Positions 15,553 through 23,406 of a stretch of 34,515 nucleotides of DNA are shown in pieces. Location of the stretch: NCBI RefSeq assembly GCF_019890675.1, contig NZ_JAIOAA010000029.1, forward strand, positions 1 through 34,515. The letters are read 5' to 3'. Numbering within the stretch: the first letter of the stretch is position 1; every line of letters begins with the position of its first letter. The stretch is from Micromonospora sp. PLK6-60. Its GTDB lineage: Bacteria; Actinomycetota; Actinomycetes; Mycobacteriales; Micromonosporaceae. The position numbers and the translations under genes are program-made. Below the pieces are notes generated by a model, which worked only from the letters and a program-made list of their open reading frames with translations, made no database searches and was not told the DNA's origin.

Positions 15553-16716
15553 ATGGCCTCCGACGAGTCTCCCGCCCGCGACGGGCGCGACCGGGACGAG
15601 CCCGGCAGCACGACCGCGACCGAGCCCCAGCACGGCCGGCGCCACGACGACGCGTCCCGCGTCGGGCGGGACCAGGACGACGCGTCCCGCGTCGGGCGGG
15701 CCCACGACGACCCGAGGCGGACGGGCCGGAACCGGGGGCACGTCGGGCCGGTCGGGCCGGACGACGGGCCGGACAGCCCGACCGAGCTGCCCGGCTCCGG
15801 CTGGAAGGCGGCACTGCGCCGGACCGTCAAGGAGTTCCAGGAGGACAGCCTGACCGACTGGGCGGCGGCGCTTACCTACTACGGCGTGCTCTCGATCTTC
15901 CCCGGCCTGCTGGTGCTGATCTCGGTGCTCGGCCTGCTCGGCGAGCGGGCCACGGAGGGCGTGAAGGACACCGTCAACCAGGCCGTACCCGAGGAGAACA
16001 TCCGCCGGATCATCGAGGGTGCGATCGAGCAGGCGGGCGCCTCCGGCGGGCTGGCCAGCATCGCCGCGATCGTCGGTCTGCTCGCCGCCTTCTGGTCCGC
16101 CTCCGGCTACGTCGCCGCCTTCATGCGGGCGTCCAACTCGATCTACGACGTGCCGGAGGGCCGGCCCATCTGGAAGACCCTGCCGACCCGGATCGGGGTC
16201 ACCGCCGTCATCGGCGTGCTGCTGCTGGCCAGCGCGGTCATCGTCGTGTTCACCGGTAGCCTCGCCGAACAGGCCGGCCAGGCGATCGGGGCCGGCGGCG
16301 CGGCGGTCACCGTCTGGAACATCGCCAAGTGGCCGGTGCTGCTGATCCTGGTCAGCCTGATGTTCGCGATCCTCTACTGGGCCTCGCCCAACGCCCGGCA
16401 CGGCGGCTTCCGCTGGGTCAGCCCCGGTGGCGTGCTGGCCGTGGTGATCTGGCTGGTCGTGTCCGGCCTGTTCGCCCTCTACGTGAGCAACTTCGGTTCG
16501 TACAACAAGACGTACGGCGCGGTCGCCGGTGTGATCGTCTTCCTGGTCTGGCTCTGGCTGAGCAACATCGCGATCCTGCTCGGCGCGGAGTTCGACGCCG
16601 AACTGGAGCGGGGCCGGGCCATCTCCGCCGGCCACCCCGCAGACGAGGAGCCCTACGTCGAGCTGCGCGACGACCGCAAACTCCGCAAGAAGCGCAACGC
16701 CGCCACCGGCCGCTGA
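15553..16716 (+). CDS. YihY/BrkB-family inner membrane protein
   Basis: A 387-residue protein. The first 85 residues are a charged, disordered region containing three 10-residue repeats (HDDASRVGRD, QDDASRVGRA, HDDPRRTGRN). The membrane domain follows with the YihY/BrkB hallmarks: DSLTDWAAALTYYGVLSIFP, FWSASGYVAAFMRASNSIYDV, WPVLLILVSLMFAILYW and a final GVIVFLVWLWLSNIAILLGAEFDAELERGR. Six helices are expected. ATG 15553 is preceded by GAGGGAGGGG; the frame is open to GTG 15517, which lacks such a site. The family is annotated as ribonuclease BN/BrkB in old databases, but that activity belongs elsewhere and the true role is unknown. It lies 88 bp after the permease pair and may be independent. 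Confidence 0.93.
   Translation: MASDESPARDGRDRDEPGSTTATEPQHGRRHDDASRVGRDQDDASRVGRAHDDPRRTGRNRGHVGPVGPDDGPDSPTELPGSGWKAALRRTVKEFQEDSLTDWAAALTYYGVLSIFPGLLVLISVLGLLGERATEGVKDTVNQAVPEENIRRIIEGAIEQAGASGGLASIAAIVGLLAAFWSASGYVAAFMRASNSIYDVPEGRPIWKTLPTRIGVTAVIGVLLLASAVIVVFTGSLAEQAGQAIGAGGAAVTVWNIAKWPVLLILVSLMFAILYWASPNARHGGFRWVSPGGVLAVVIWLVVSGLFALYVSNFGSYNKTYGAVAGVIVFLVWLWLSNIAILLGAEFDAELERGRAISAGHPADEEPYVELRDDRKLRKKRNAATGR
15643..15732 (+). repeat. 30-bp in-frame tandem repeat in the YihY gene
   Basis: Three consecutive 30-bp units, two nearly identical (CGACGCGTCCCGCGTCGGGC in each), encode the three charged decapeptides in the cytoplasmic N-terminal tail. The third unit is diverged. Confidence 0.8.
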
Positions 16717-16730
16717 CCCCAGCCCGACCC

Positions 16731-16768
16731 GATCGCCCCGCCGCACCTCTCCCCGCGGCGGGGCGATC
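16731..16768 (+). terminator. 14-bp perfect hairpin after the YihY gene
   Basis: GATCGCCCCGCCGC at 16731-16744 and GCGGCGGGGCGATC at 16755-16768 are exact reverse complements around a 10-nt loop. The hairpin begins 14 bases after the stop codon. This very stable stem without a U-tract is typical of terminators in high-GC actinomycetes. Confidence 0.75.
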
Positions 16769-16780
16769 CACGTCCGCGCC

Positions 16781-16931
16781 CCGTCTTCACCCGCACCCGT
16801 CTCCATCCGCACCCGTCTCCATCCGCGCCCCTGTCCCCGTGCCCGAGTCCGTGCCCGTGCCCGAGCCCGAGTCCGTGCCCGAGTCCGTGCCCGAGTCCGT
16901 GCCCGTGCCCGTGCCCGTCTTCGTCTCCGTC
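16781..16931. repeat. Compound microsatellite, GTGCCC/GAGTCC hexamers
   Basis: Two copies of CGCACCCGTCTCCATC lead into about 16 hexamers of the forms GTGCCC, GAGTCC and GAGCCC up to 16919. Translated frames give Pro-Val/Pro-Glu or Gly-Thr-Asp-Ser repeats, but none has a credible start and ribosome site, so it is treated as noncoding. Confidence 0.75.
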
Positions 16932-16984
16932 GCCGAGCGCCGGGCCAGTAGATGTTGTTCCCCGCCCCGCCCGCCCCCGAGGGG

Positions 16985-17853
16985 CCTACTTCGGGGATGT
17001 TGTTGTCTCCCCTCGCCTCGGAGGGGACTACTTCGGTGAAGTTGCTGCCTGGCCGGGCGTGCCCGGAGGCGGTGGGGGTGCGTTGTCTGGTGCCGGGCTC
17101 TGCGGGACTTCGTCGGGGTGGGTGCTGCTTGTCCGGTGCCCCGGCTGGTAGCCACTACTTCGGGGATGTTGTTGCCTGCCCTGGCCTCGGAGGGGACTAC
17201 TTCGGTGAAGTTGCTGCCTGGCCGGGCGTGCCCGGAGGCGGTGGGGGTGCGTTGTCTGGTGCCGGGCTCTGCGGGACTTCGTCGGGGTGGGTGCTGCTTG
17301 TCCGGTGCCCCGGCTGGTAGCCACTACTTCGGGGATGTTGTTGCCTGCCCTGGCCTCGGAGGGGACTACTTCGGTGAAGTTGCTGCCTGGCCGGGCGTGC
17401 CCGGAGGCGGTGGGGGTGCGTTGTCTGGTGCCGGGCTCTGCGGGACTTCGTCGGGGTGGGTGCTGCTTGTCCGGTGCCCCGGCTGGTAGCCACTACTTCG
17501 GGGAAGTTGTTGCCTGCCCTCGCCGCCGAGGGGACTACTTCCCTGAAGTTGCTGCCCAACCCCGTCTGCCCCGGGCTCGACCCGGCCCGACCTCGCCTGC
17601 CCAACCCCGCCTGCCCCGGGCTCGGCCACCTGCCCGGCCCCGGCCCACCTGCCCGGCCCCGGCGCCGGCCCGGCTGCCCGGCCCCGCCTGGAGGGGCCCA
17701 CCTGGGGCGAGCGGCGAGGGGACGGGACGTGGGCGAGGCGCCCACGTCGACTGTTGCCGCTCGCCCGTGCTGCCGCGCCGAGGAGGCACCTACTTCTGGG
17801 AAGTTGTTGCCTCCGCCCGGTCGGATGGGGACTACTTCGGGGAAGTTGTCCCC
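16985..17853. repeat. Dispersed 24-bp hairpin motif, about ten copies
   Basis: A motif close to CTACTTCGGGGAAGTTGTTG followed by CC recurs at about 16985, 17026, 17152, 17195, 17321, 17364, 17490, 17533, 17788 and 17830. The best copies contain a small inverted repeat ACTTC-NNN-GAAGT (for example 17495-17507 and 17834-17846); several carry GATGT in the right arm. Some copies are inside the 169-bp tandem repeat, while others (17788, 17830) lie outside it in unrelated sequence, so the short motif is the older unit. Confidence 0.75.
17021..17527. repeat. 169-bp tandem repeat, three full copies
   Basis: The string GAGGGGACTACTTC begins at 17021, 17190, 17359 and 17528, exactly 169 bp apart. The first three units look identical or nearly so over their whole length; the third differs near its end (GGGGAAGTTG in place of GGGGATGTTG) and sequence after 17528 diverges. 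Because 169 is not a multiple of three, no reading frame stays in phase through the array, which argues against a repeat protein. Each copy carries two of the 24-bp hairpin motifs. Confidence 0.85.
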
Positions 17854-17954
17854 ACCCGTCCCGGCGAGGCGGCGAGGCGGCGAGGCGGGAGGCCGTCCAT
17901 GAGCAGGGCGGATGGGCGGGGGCGTGGGGGCGCGGCGGGGGCGCCGACCTTTCC
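17557..17954. other. Low-complexity GC-rich noncoding stretch
   Basis: From 17557 to about 17700 the sequence is a pyrimidine-rich CCTGCCC/CCCGGCCC tract. Two hairpin motifs follow at 17788 and 17830, then a run of GGCGAGGC heptamer-like units at 17862-17887. Frames through it translate to Pro/Arg/Ala-rich sequence on both strands with no start context. No gene is supported. Confidence 0.5.
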
Positions 17955-17991
17955 TTGATCAACTCTTAGCTTTTGTTCGTTAGTACAAAAG
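17955..17991 (+). promoter_or_regulatory. Promoter/operator region of the ROK regulator
   Basis: A sharply AT-rich island in a GC-rich region. TTGATC (17955-17960) is a possible -35 element, with TTAGTA (17980-17985) as a loosely spaced -10. CTTTTGT (17970-17976) and ACAAAAG (17985-17991) form a 7-bp inverted repeat over the same bases. AT-rich palindromes of this kind overlapping their own promoter are typical of ROK-repressor operators, so autoregulation is likely. Confidence 0.5.
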
Positions 17992-18056
17992 TTGGCGTCG
18001 GAACGGTTGAAGCTCTGGACAGGCGGCGCGGAAGCCTTTTACTGTGTCGAGCACAA

Positions 18057-18079
18057 CACATCGACATTGCTTCGATGTG
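18057..18079 (+). promoter_or_regulatory. Second palindrome in the ROK gene leader
   Basis: CACATCGA at 18057-18064 and TCGATGTG at 18072-18079 are perfect inverted repeats around a 7-nt spacer, 27 bp before the preferred start codon. It may be a second operator or an mRNA hairpin near the ribosome binding site. Its presence supports reading 17992-18105 as leader rather than coding sequence. Confidence 0.4.
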
Positions 18080-18105
18080 ACGAGTTCGATGCGGAGGTGG
18101 GTGCG

Positions 18106-19284
18106 GTGCGTACCGAGGACCCCCTGCACGTACGGCTGTTGCGGCTGCTCCGCGACGAGGGGGCGGTGTCCCGGGCGGAGCTGGGTGACCGCCTGGCCAT
18201 GCCCCGTCCGCGCCTGCTCGCCGAGCTGGAACGGCTGGTCAGCCTCGGCTACGTGGCCGAGGCGGGGCTCGCGGCCTCCCGGGGCGGGCGTCGCTCGACC
18301 CTGGTCGAGCTGAGCCCGCACCTGCGCTTCGCCGCCGTCGACCTGGGCGCCAGCTCGATCGACGTCGAGGTGGTGAACGGGCGGCTGGAGCCGATCGCCG
18401 CGTACGCGGAGGCGGCCGACATCCGCTCCGGCCCGAAGGTGATCCTCCAGCGGGTCAACGAGCTGCTGCACAAGGCCAAGGTGGATGGGGCGTACGAGCG
18501 CCTCGACGCGGTCGGTGTCGGCGTGCCGGGGCCGGTGAGCTTCCGCGACGGGGTGCCGGTGTCCCCGCCGATCATGCCGGGCTGGGACCGGTTCCCGGTG
18601 CGTGAGCTGCTCACCCGGGAGCACGGCTGCCCGGCGGTGGTCGACAACGACGTGAACATCATGGCCATCGGCGAGCGGCACGGCGGGGTGGCGCACTCGG
18701 TGGACGACTTCCTCTTCGTGAAGATCGGCACCGGCATCGGCTGCGGCATCTACCTCAGCGGCGACGTCTACCGGGGCACCGACGGGTGCGCCGGCGACAT
18801 CGGCCACATCCAGGTCGACGCCAACGGCCCGATGTGCTCGTGCGGCAACGTCGGCTGCCTGGAGGCGCTGTTCAGCGGGGGCGCGCTGGCCAAGGAGGCG
18901 ACCGCCGCCGCCCGCAGCGGCCTCTCCCCGGCGCTGGCCGAACGGCTGGCCGGGCGGGCCGAGCTGACCGCCCTGGACGTCGCCGAGGGCGCCGGTGAGG
19001 GCGACGTCACCTGCATCCAGCTCATCCGCGACGGCGGCCGCCGGGTCGGTGGGGTGCTGGCCGGCCTGGTCAGCTTCACCAACCCCTCGATGATCGTGAT
19101 CGGCGGCGGGTTGGCCCAGCTCGGGCACATCCTGCTGGCCGAGATCCGCAGCGTGGTCTACCGCCGATCGCTGCCCCTGGCCACCGGGAACCTGCCGGTG
19201 GTCCTGTCCGAACTCGGTGGCCGGGCCGGCGTCACCGGTGCCGCCGTTCTCGCCAGCGACGTCGCCTTCGGGGAGGCATCATGA
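18106..19284 (+). CDS. ROK-family transcriptional regulator
   Basis: A 392-residue protein. Residues about 1-70 form a winged helix (LLRLLRDEGAVSRAELGDRLAMPRPRLLAELERLVSLGYV). A sugar-kinase-like ROK domain follows, with FAAVDLGASSIDVEV (phosphate loop), DNDVNIMAIGE (where the catalytic Asp sits in kinases), KIGTGIGCGIYLSG and the zinc site CSCGNVGCLE. Such proteins repress sugar genes and respond to a sugar or sugar phosphate. GTG 18106 has GGAGG eight bases upstream; the frame is open to TTG 17992, but that segment is AT-rich and holds palindromes. The stop overlaps the ABC ATPase start by 4 bp, so the regulator heads the sugar transport operon. Confidence 0.93.
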   Translation: MRTEDPLHVRLLRLLRDEGAVSRAELGDRLAMPRPRLLAELERLVSLGYVAEAGLAASRGGRRSTLVELSPHLRFAAVDLGASSIDVEVVNGRLEPIAAYAEAADIRSGPKVILQRVNELLHKAKVDGAYERLDAVGVGVPGPVSFRDGVPVSPPIMPGWDRFPVRELLTREHGCPAVVDNDVNIMAIGERHGGVAHSVDDFLFVKIGTGIGCGIYLSGDVYRGTDGCAGDIGHIQVDANGPMCSCGNVGCLEALFSGGALAKEATAAARSGLSPALAERLAGRAELTALDVAEGAGEGDVTCIQLIRDGGRRVGGVLAGLVSFTNPSMIVIGGGLAQLGHILLAEIRSVVYRRSLPLATGNLPVVLSELGGRAGVTGAAVLASDVAFGEAS

Positions 19285-21059
19285 GCGCCGCCGACGACCG
19301 CGACCCCACCGCCACCGGCCCCACCACGCCGGACCACCGCGGCGAGGCCGCCACCAACGACCACCACGACGACAGGGCCGCCGACCAGCCCACCGCCGGC
19401 CGGCACGCGGCCCCGGACCAGGAGGCCGCCGCCGACCGGCAGGTCGCGCCGGAGCACGAGGCCGCCGGCCGGCACGCCGCGGAGCGGGCGCCCGACGGCG
19501 GCGCCCGGCCGCTGGTGGAGGCGCCGGCCGACACGGTCGCCGGGGAGGTGGTGCTGCGGCTCACCGACGTGGTCAAGACCTTCCCCGGCGTACGGGCGCT
19601 GGACGGGGTGCAGCTGGAGGTGCGGGCCGGCGAGGTGCACTGCCTGCTCGGCCAGAACGGCGCCGGCAAGTCCACCCTGATCAAGGTGCTCGCCGGGGTG
19701 CACCGCCCGGACTCGGGCGAGGTGATGTGGCGCGGTGAGCCGGCCGCGTTCGCCAACCCGCAGGCCGCGATGCGCGCCGGGATCGCCACCATCTATCAGG
19801 AACTCGACCTGGTGGACGACCTGTCGGTGGCGGAGAACGCCTTCCTCGGTCACGAGCCGCGCCGGCTGGGTTTCGTCCGTCGGGGTCACATGGCCCGCCG
19901 GACCCGGGGCATCCTGGCCCGGCTGGGCCACGGGGAGATCCCGCCCGGCCGGCTGGTGCGGCACCTGCCCGCCGCCGGCAAGCAGGTGGTCAGCATGGCC
20001 CGCGCGCTGTCGCACGAGGCCCGGCTGATCATCATGGACGAGCCGAGCGCGGTGCTGGCCCACGACGAGGTGGACAACCTCTTCCGGATCATCCGGGAGC
20101 TGACCGCGCAGGGCATCGCCGTCATCTACATCTCCCACCGGCTGGAGGAGATCCGCGAGATCGGCGACCGGGTGACCGTACTCAAGGACGGCCGGACCAC
20201 CGCGGCGAACCTGCCGGCCCGCGACACCCCCACCCGCGACCTGGTGTCCCGGATGACCGGCCGCTCCATCGAGTACGTCTTCCCGGACCGGCCGGTCGAC
20301 GAGCCGGCGGGCGAGGAACTGCTCACGGTGGACGGGCTGACCCGGGCCGGTGAGTTCGCCGACGTCTCGCTCAACGTCCGGGCCGGGGAGATCGTCGGCA
20401 TCGCGGGGCTGGTCGGCTCCGGCCGCTCGGAGCTGCTGGAGACGATCTACGGCGCCCGCCGCGCCGAGTCCGGCACGGTCCGGATGGACGGCCGGGCGTT
20501 GCGCGCCGGCAGTGTGGGCGCGGCGGTGAAGGCCGGCATGGGGATGGCCCCGGAGGAGCGCAAGAGCCAGGCGCTGCTGCTGGGCGAGCCGATCTACCGC
20601 AACGTCACGCTTGCCACCTTCGGCCGGTACTCCCGGCTCGGCTTCACCAACGCCGGGCGGGAACGCGACGAGGCCGGCCGGATCGCCGACAACCTGGAGC
20701 TGCGGCCCCGCGACGTCCGCCGCGCGGTCGGCACCCTCTCCGGCGGCAACCAGCAGAAGGTGGTGGTCGGGCGCTGGCTGCTCGGCGACACCCGGCTGCT
20801 GCTGCTGGACGAGCCCACCCGGGGCGTGGACGTGGGCGCGCGGGCCGAGCTCTACCAGGTCATCCGGCAGTTGGCCGCGCGGGGCGTCGGGGTGCTGCTG
20901 GTCTCCAGCGAGGTGCCCGAGGTGCTCGGCCTGGCCGACCGGGTGCTGGTGATGCGGGAGGGCCGGGTGGTCCGCGAGGCCCCGGCCGACGAACTTGACG
21001 AGAACACCGTCCTCGACCTCGTCATGGCGGGGTCCCTGATGGAAGGCGCACCGGCATGA
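19281..21059 (+). CDS. Sugar ABC importer ATP-binding protein (two-domain, RbsA/XylG type)
   Basis: A 592-residue tandem ATPase. Residues 1-88 are an unusual disordered extension rich in Asp, His and Ala. The first ATPase domain has Walker A LGQNGAGKST (123-132), a diverged signature LPAAGKQVVSMARAL and Walker B LIIMDEPSAVL. The second has a degenerate Walker A (GLVGSGRSELL, normal for this class), signature LSGGNQQKVVVGRWL and LLLLDEPTRGVDVGA. It powers uptake of a monosaccharide or polyol through the permease encoded next, whose ATG overlaps its stop by 4 bp. Its own ATG overlaps the ROK stop by 4 bp. Confidence 0.96.
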   Translation: MSAADDRDPTATGPTTPDHRGEAATNDHHDDRAADQPTAGRHAAPDQEAAADRQVAPEHEAAGRHAAERAPDGGARPLVEAPADTVAGEVVLRLTDVVKTFPGVRALDGVQLEVRAGEVHCLLGQNGAGKSTLIKVLAGVHRPDSGEVMWRGEPAAFANPQAAMRAGIATIYQELDLVDDLSVAENAFLGHEPRRLGFVRRGHMARRTRGILARLGHGEIPPGRLVRHLPAAGKQVVSMARALSHEARLIIMDEPSAVLAHDEVDNLFRIIRELTAQGIAVIYISHRLEEIREIGDRVTVLKDGRTTAANLPARDTPTRDLVSRMTGRSIEYVFPDRPVDEPAGEELLTVDGLTRAGEFADVSLNVRAGEIVGIAGLVGSGRSELLETIYGARRAESGTVRMDGRALRAGSVGAAVKAGMGMAPEERKSQALLLGEPIYRNVTLATFGRYSRLGFTNAGRERDEAGRIADNLELRPRDVRRAVGTLSGGNQQKVVVGRWLLGDTRLLLLDEPTRGVDVGARAELYQVIRQLAARGVGVLLVSSEVPEVLGLADRVLVMREGRVVREAPADELDENTVLDLVMAGSLMEGAPA

Positions 21060-22189
21060 CGACCGACAGCACCAAGGCCGCGCCCGACCGGGCGGCGTTG
21101 CCGGCCCAGTCGCCGCCGGTGGACCCGGCGCAGACCGAGGCGGCGGCCGGGCACGCCGCCACGGCCAAGGCTCCGAACCGAGGCCGGATCCCGTTCTGGA
21201 GCGGCGAGGGCGGCGAGGGCGCCCGGCGCAACCTGGGCCTGCTCGCCACCCTGGTCGTGCTCGTGGTGATCGGCATCGCCACCCGGCCCGACCTGTACGG
21301 CAACGCCAGCTGGGTGTGGGGCAACACCCTCACCATCCTCAAGCTCGCCTCGGTGGTCGGCGTGGTCACCGTCGGGATGACCTTCGTGATCATCGGTGGC
21401 GGCATCGACCTGTCGGTCGGCGCGATCGTCGCGCTGGCCGGGGTCTGGTGCACCACGGTCGCCACCCAGAGCTACGGCGCCGGCGGCATGATCTTCAGTG
21501 CGCTCGTCGTCGGGCTGGCGGTCGGCGTGGTCAACGGCCTGCTCATCTCGTACGGGAAACTGGTGCCGTTCATCGCCACGCTGGCCATGATGGTGGCCGC
21601 CCGAGGGCTCGCCGCGGAGATTTCCGACAAGCAGACGCAGGTCTCCGACAACCAGTTCATCAACGGCATCGCCAGCACCAGCCTGCTCGGCATCCCGCTG
21701 CTGGTCTACATCCTGGCCGCGGTGGTCATCGCGGGCTGGGTGCTGCTCAACCGGACCACCTTCGGCCGGCGCACGGTCGCCGTCGGCGGCAACGCCGAGG
21801 CCGCCCGGCTCGCCGGCATCAACGTACGGCTGCACACCCTGCTGCTCTACGCGCTCTCCGGCCTGTGCTGCGGTATCGCCGCGATCATGCTGACCGCGCA
21901 GGCCAACTCCGCCCAGGCGGCGATGGCCAACCTGTACGAGCTGGACGCGATCGCCGCCGCCATCATCGGTGGCACGTTGCTCAGCGGCGGGCGGGGCACC
22001 ATCGTCGGTTCCCTGCTCGGGGTCATCATCTTCTCCACCATCACCAACCTCTTCGCCATCAACGGCCTCTCCACGGAGGCGCAGAACATGGTCAAGGGCG
22101 GCATCATCGTGGCAGCCGTCCTGATCCAGCAGGTGCAATTCGGCAACCTGGGCACCCGCTTCGGCCGCAAGCGGGCCAGCACCGCCTGA
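21056..22189 (+). CDS. Sugar ABC importer permease (RbsC type)
   Basis: A 377-residue membrane protein. An N-terminal cytoplasmic tail of about 55 polar residues is followed by 8-10 helices. The family marker GMTFVIIGGGIDLSVGAIVAL is present, as are GKLVPFIATLAMMVAARGLA and the GINVRLHTLLLYALSGLCCGIAAI coupling segment, with AAIIGGTLLSGGRGTIVGSLLGV near the end. It should form the homodimeric channel for the two-domain ATPase. The gap of 137 bp to the binding-protein gene carries no obvious terminator. Confidence 0.96.
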   Translation: MTTDSTKAAPDRAALPAQSPPVDPAQTEAAAGHAATAKAPNRGRIPFWSGEGGEGARRNLGLLATLVVLVVIGIATRPDLYGNASWVWGNTLTILKLASVVGVVTVGMTFVIIGGGIDLSVGAIVALAGVWCTTVATQSYGAGGMIFSALVVGLAVGVVNGLLISYGKLVPFIATLAMMVAARGLAAEISDKQTQVSDNQFINGIASTSLLGIPLLVYILAAVVIAGWVLLNRTTFGRRTVAVGGNAEAARLAGINVRLHTLLLYALSGLCCGIAAIMLTAQANSAQAAMANLYELDAIAAAIIGGTLLSGGRGTIVGSLLGVIIFSTITNLFAINGLSTEAQNMVKGGIIVAAVLIQQVQFGNLGTRFGRKRASTA

Positions 22190-22326
22190 CGGCGCCCACC
22201 GGCGCCGTCCGCCCCACCCCGTCCGTACCCGATCACCACTGCACCGGCGGCCACCTGGACCCATCGACGGTGGCCGAGCCGAACACACCCTTTTCTCCCC
22301 CCACCCGTAATTATCAGGAGGTCGAC

Positions 22327-23385
22327 ATGACATCCCACGGCCGCGACCTGTCCCGCCGTCGACTGCTCTTCGGCGGGGCGGCGCTCGGCGCCGGCGCCCT
22401 GCTCGTCGGCTGCACCAGCAACGAGGAGAAGCCCACCGAGGCGCAGACGAAGGCCGCCGCGAACGAGTCCGGCGGCAACAGTGAGCCGGGCAAGAAGGTG
22501 ACCATCGGCTTCTCCGCCCCGGCCGCCGACCACGGCTGGATCGCCGCCATCACCAACAACGCCAAGGCGCAGGCCGGGGCGTACTCCGACGTGGAGTTCA
22601 AGTCGGTGGAGGCCGGCGCGGACGCGGCGGCCCAGCGGGCGGCGCTGTCCACCCTGCTCTCCCAGAAGCCGGACGTCATCGTCCTGCTGCCGCACGACGG
22701 CAAGGAGCTCAACGCGTTCGGCCTGGAGGCGATGAAGGCCGGCATCCCGGTGGTCAACCTGGACCGGGCGTTCCCGGACGCGAAGGCCTACCGGCTCCAG
22801 ATCAAGGGCGACAACTACGGCATGGGGGTGGCCGCCGCCACCTTCATCGTCGAGCAGCTCAAGGCCAAGGGCGTGAGCAACCCGGTGATCGGCGAGATCG
22901 CCGGCATCGACTCGCTGGAGCTGACCCAGGAGCGCTCGAAGGGCTTCGCCGACACCCTCGCCCAGAACGGGCTGAAGGTGGCCAACCGGCGGGCCGCCGA
23001 GTTCACCGCCGACTCCGGTCAGCAGGCCGCCACCGGCCTGTTCCAGGCCCTGCCCAAGATCGACGCGATCTGGAACCACGACGACGACCAGGGCATCGGC
23101 GTGCTCGCCGCCGTCAACCAGGCCAACCGCAAGGAGTTCTTCATGGTCGGCGGCGCCGGCTCGAAGAAGGCCATGGAGGACATCCAGGCCGACAACACGG
23201 TGCTGAAGGCGACGGTCACCTACAGCCCGTCGATGGCCTCCTCGGCCATCTCGCTGGCCCGCCTCATCGGCCAGGGCCGGGGCATGTCCGACCTGGTGGA
23301 GCTGCAGGTGCCCAAGGAGATCGTGCTGGCCTCCGAGACGATCACGAAGGAGAACGCGAGCGACTACCTGAAGCTCGGGTTCTGA
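22327..23385 (+). CDS. Sugar ABC importer substrate-binding lipoprotein
   Basis: A 352-residue periplasmic-binding-protein-like fold of the ribose/inositol class (Peripla_BP_4). The signal has twin arginines (SRRRLLFGG, residues 9-17) and a lipobox LLVGC with Cys29, so it is likely exported by Tat or Sec and lipid-anchored. A Thr/Ala/Glu-rich linker is followed by VTIGFSAPAADHGWIAAITNNAKAQA, DVIVLLPHDG, GIPVVNLDRAF and IDAIWNHDDDQGIGVLAA, typical of this class. AGGAGG sits six bases before ATG 22327. The ligand cannot be read from the sequence; ribose, xylose, galactose and inositol binders all share these features. Confidence 0.95.
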   Translation: MTSHGRDLSRRRLLFGGAALGAGALLVGCTSNEEKPTEAQTKAAANESGGNSEPGKKVTIGFSAPAADHGWIAAITNNAKAQAGAYSDVEFKSVEAGADAAAQRAALSTLLSQKPDVIVLLPHDGKELNAFGLEAMKAGIPVVNLDRAFPDAKAYRLQIKGDNYGMGVAAATFIVEQLKAKGVSNPVIGEIAGIDSLELTQERSKGFADTLAQNGLKVANRRAAEFTADSGQQAATGLFQALPKIDAIWNHDDDQGIGVLAAVNQANRKEFFMVGGAGSKKAMEDIQADNTVLKATVTYSPSMASSAISLARLIGQGRGMSDLVELQVPKEIVLASETITKENASDYLKLGF

Positions 23386-23406
23386 CACACGGTTGGGAGA
23401 CCTCCC

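Noticed and set aside
17021..17527. CRISPR array
   Set aside because: The repeats are 169 bp and directly contiguous, with no unique spacers of uniform length and no cas genes nearby.
17118..17958. Repeat-protein ORFs (each starting MGAACPVPRL) in the 169-bp array
   Set aside because: The unit length is not a multiple of three, so each ORF restarts per copy and shifts frame; no ribosome sites and poor codon bias.
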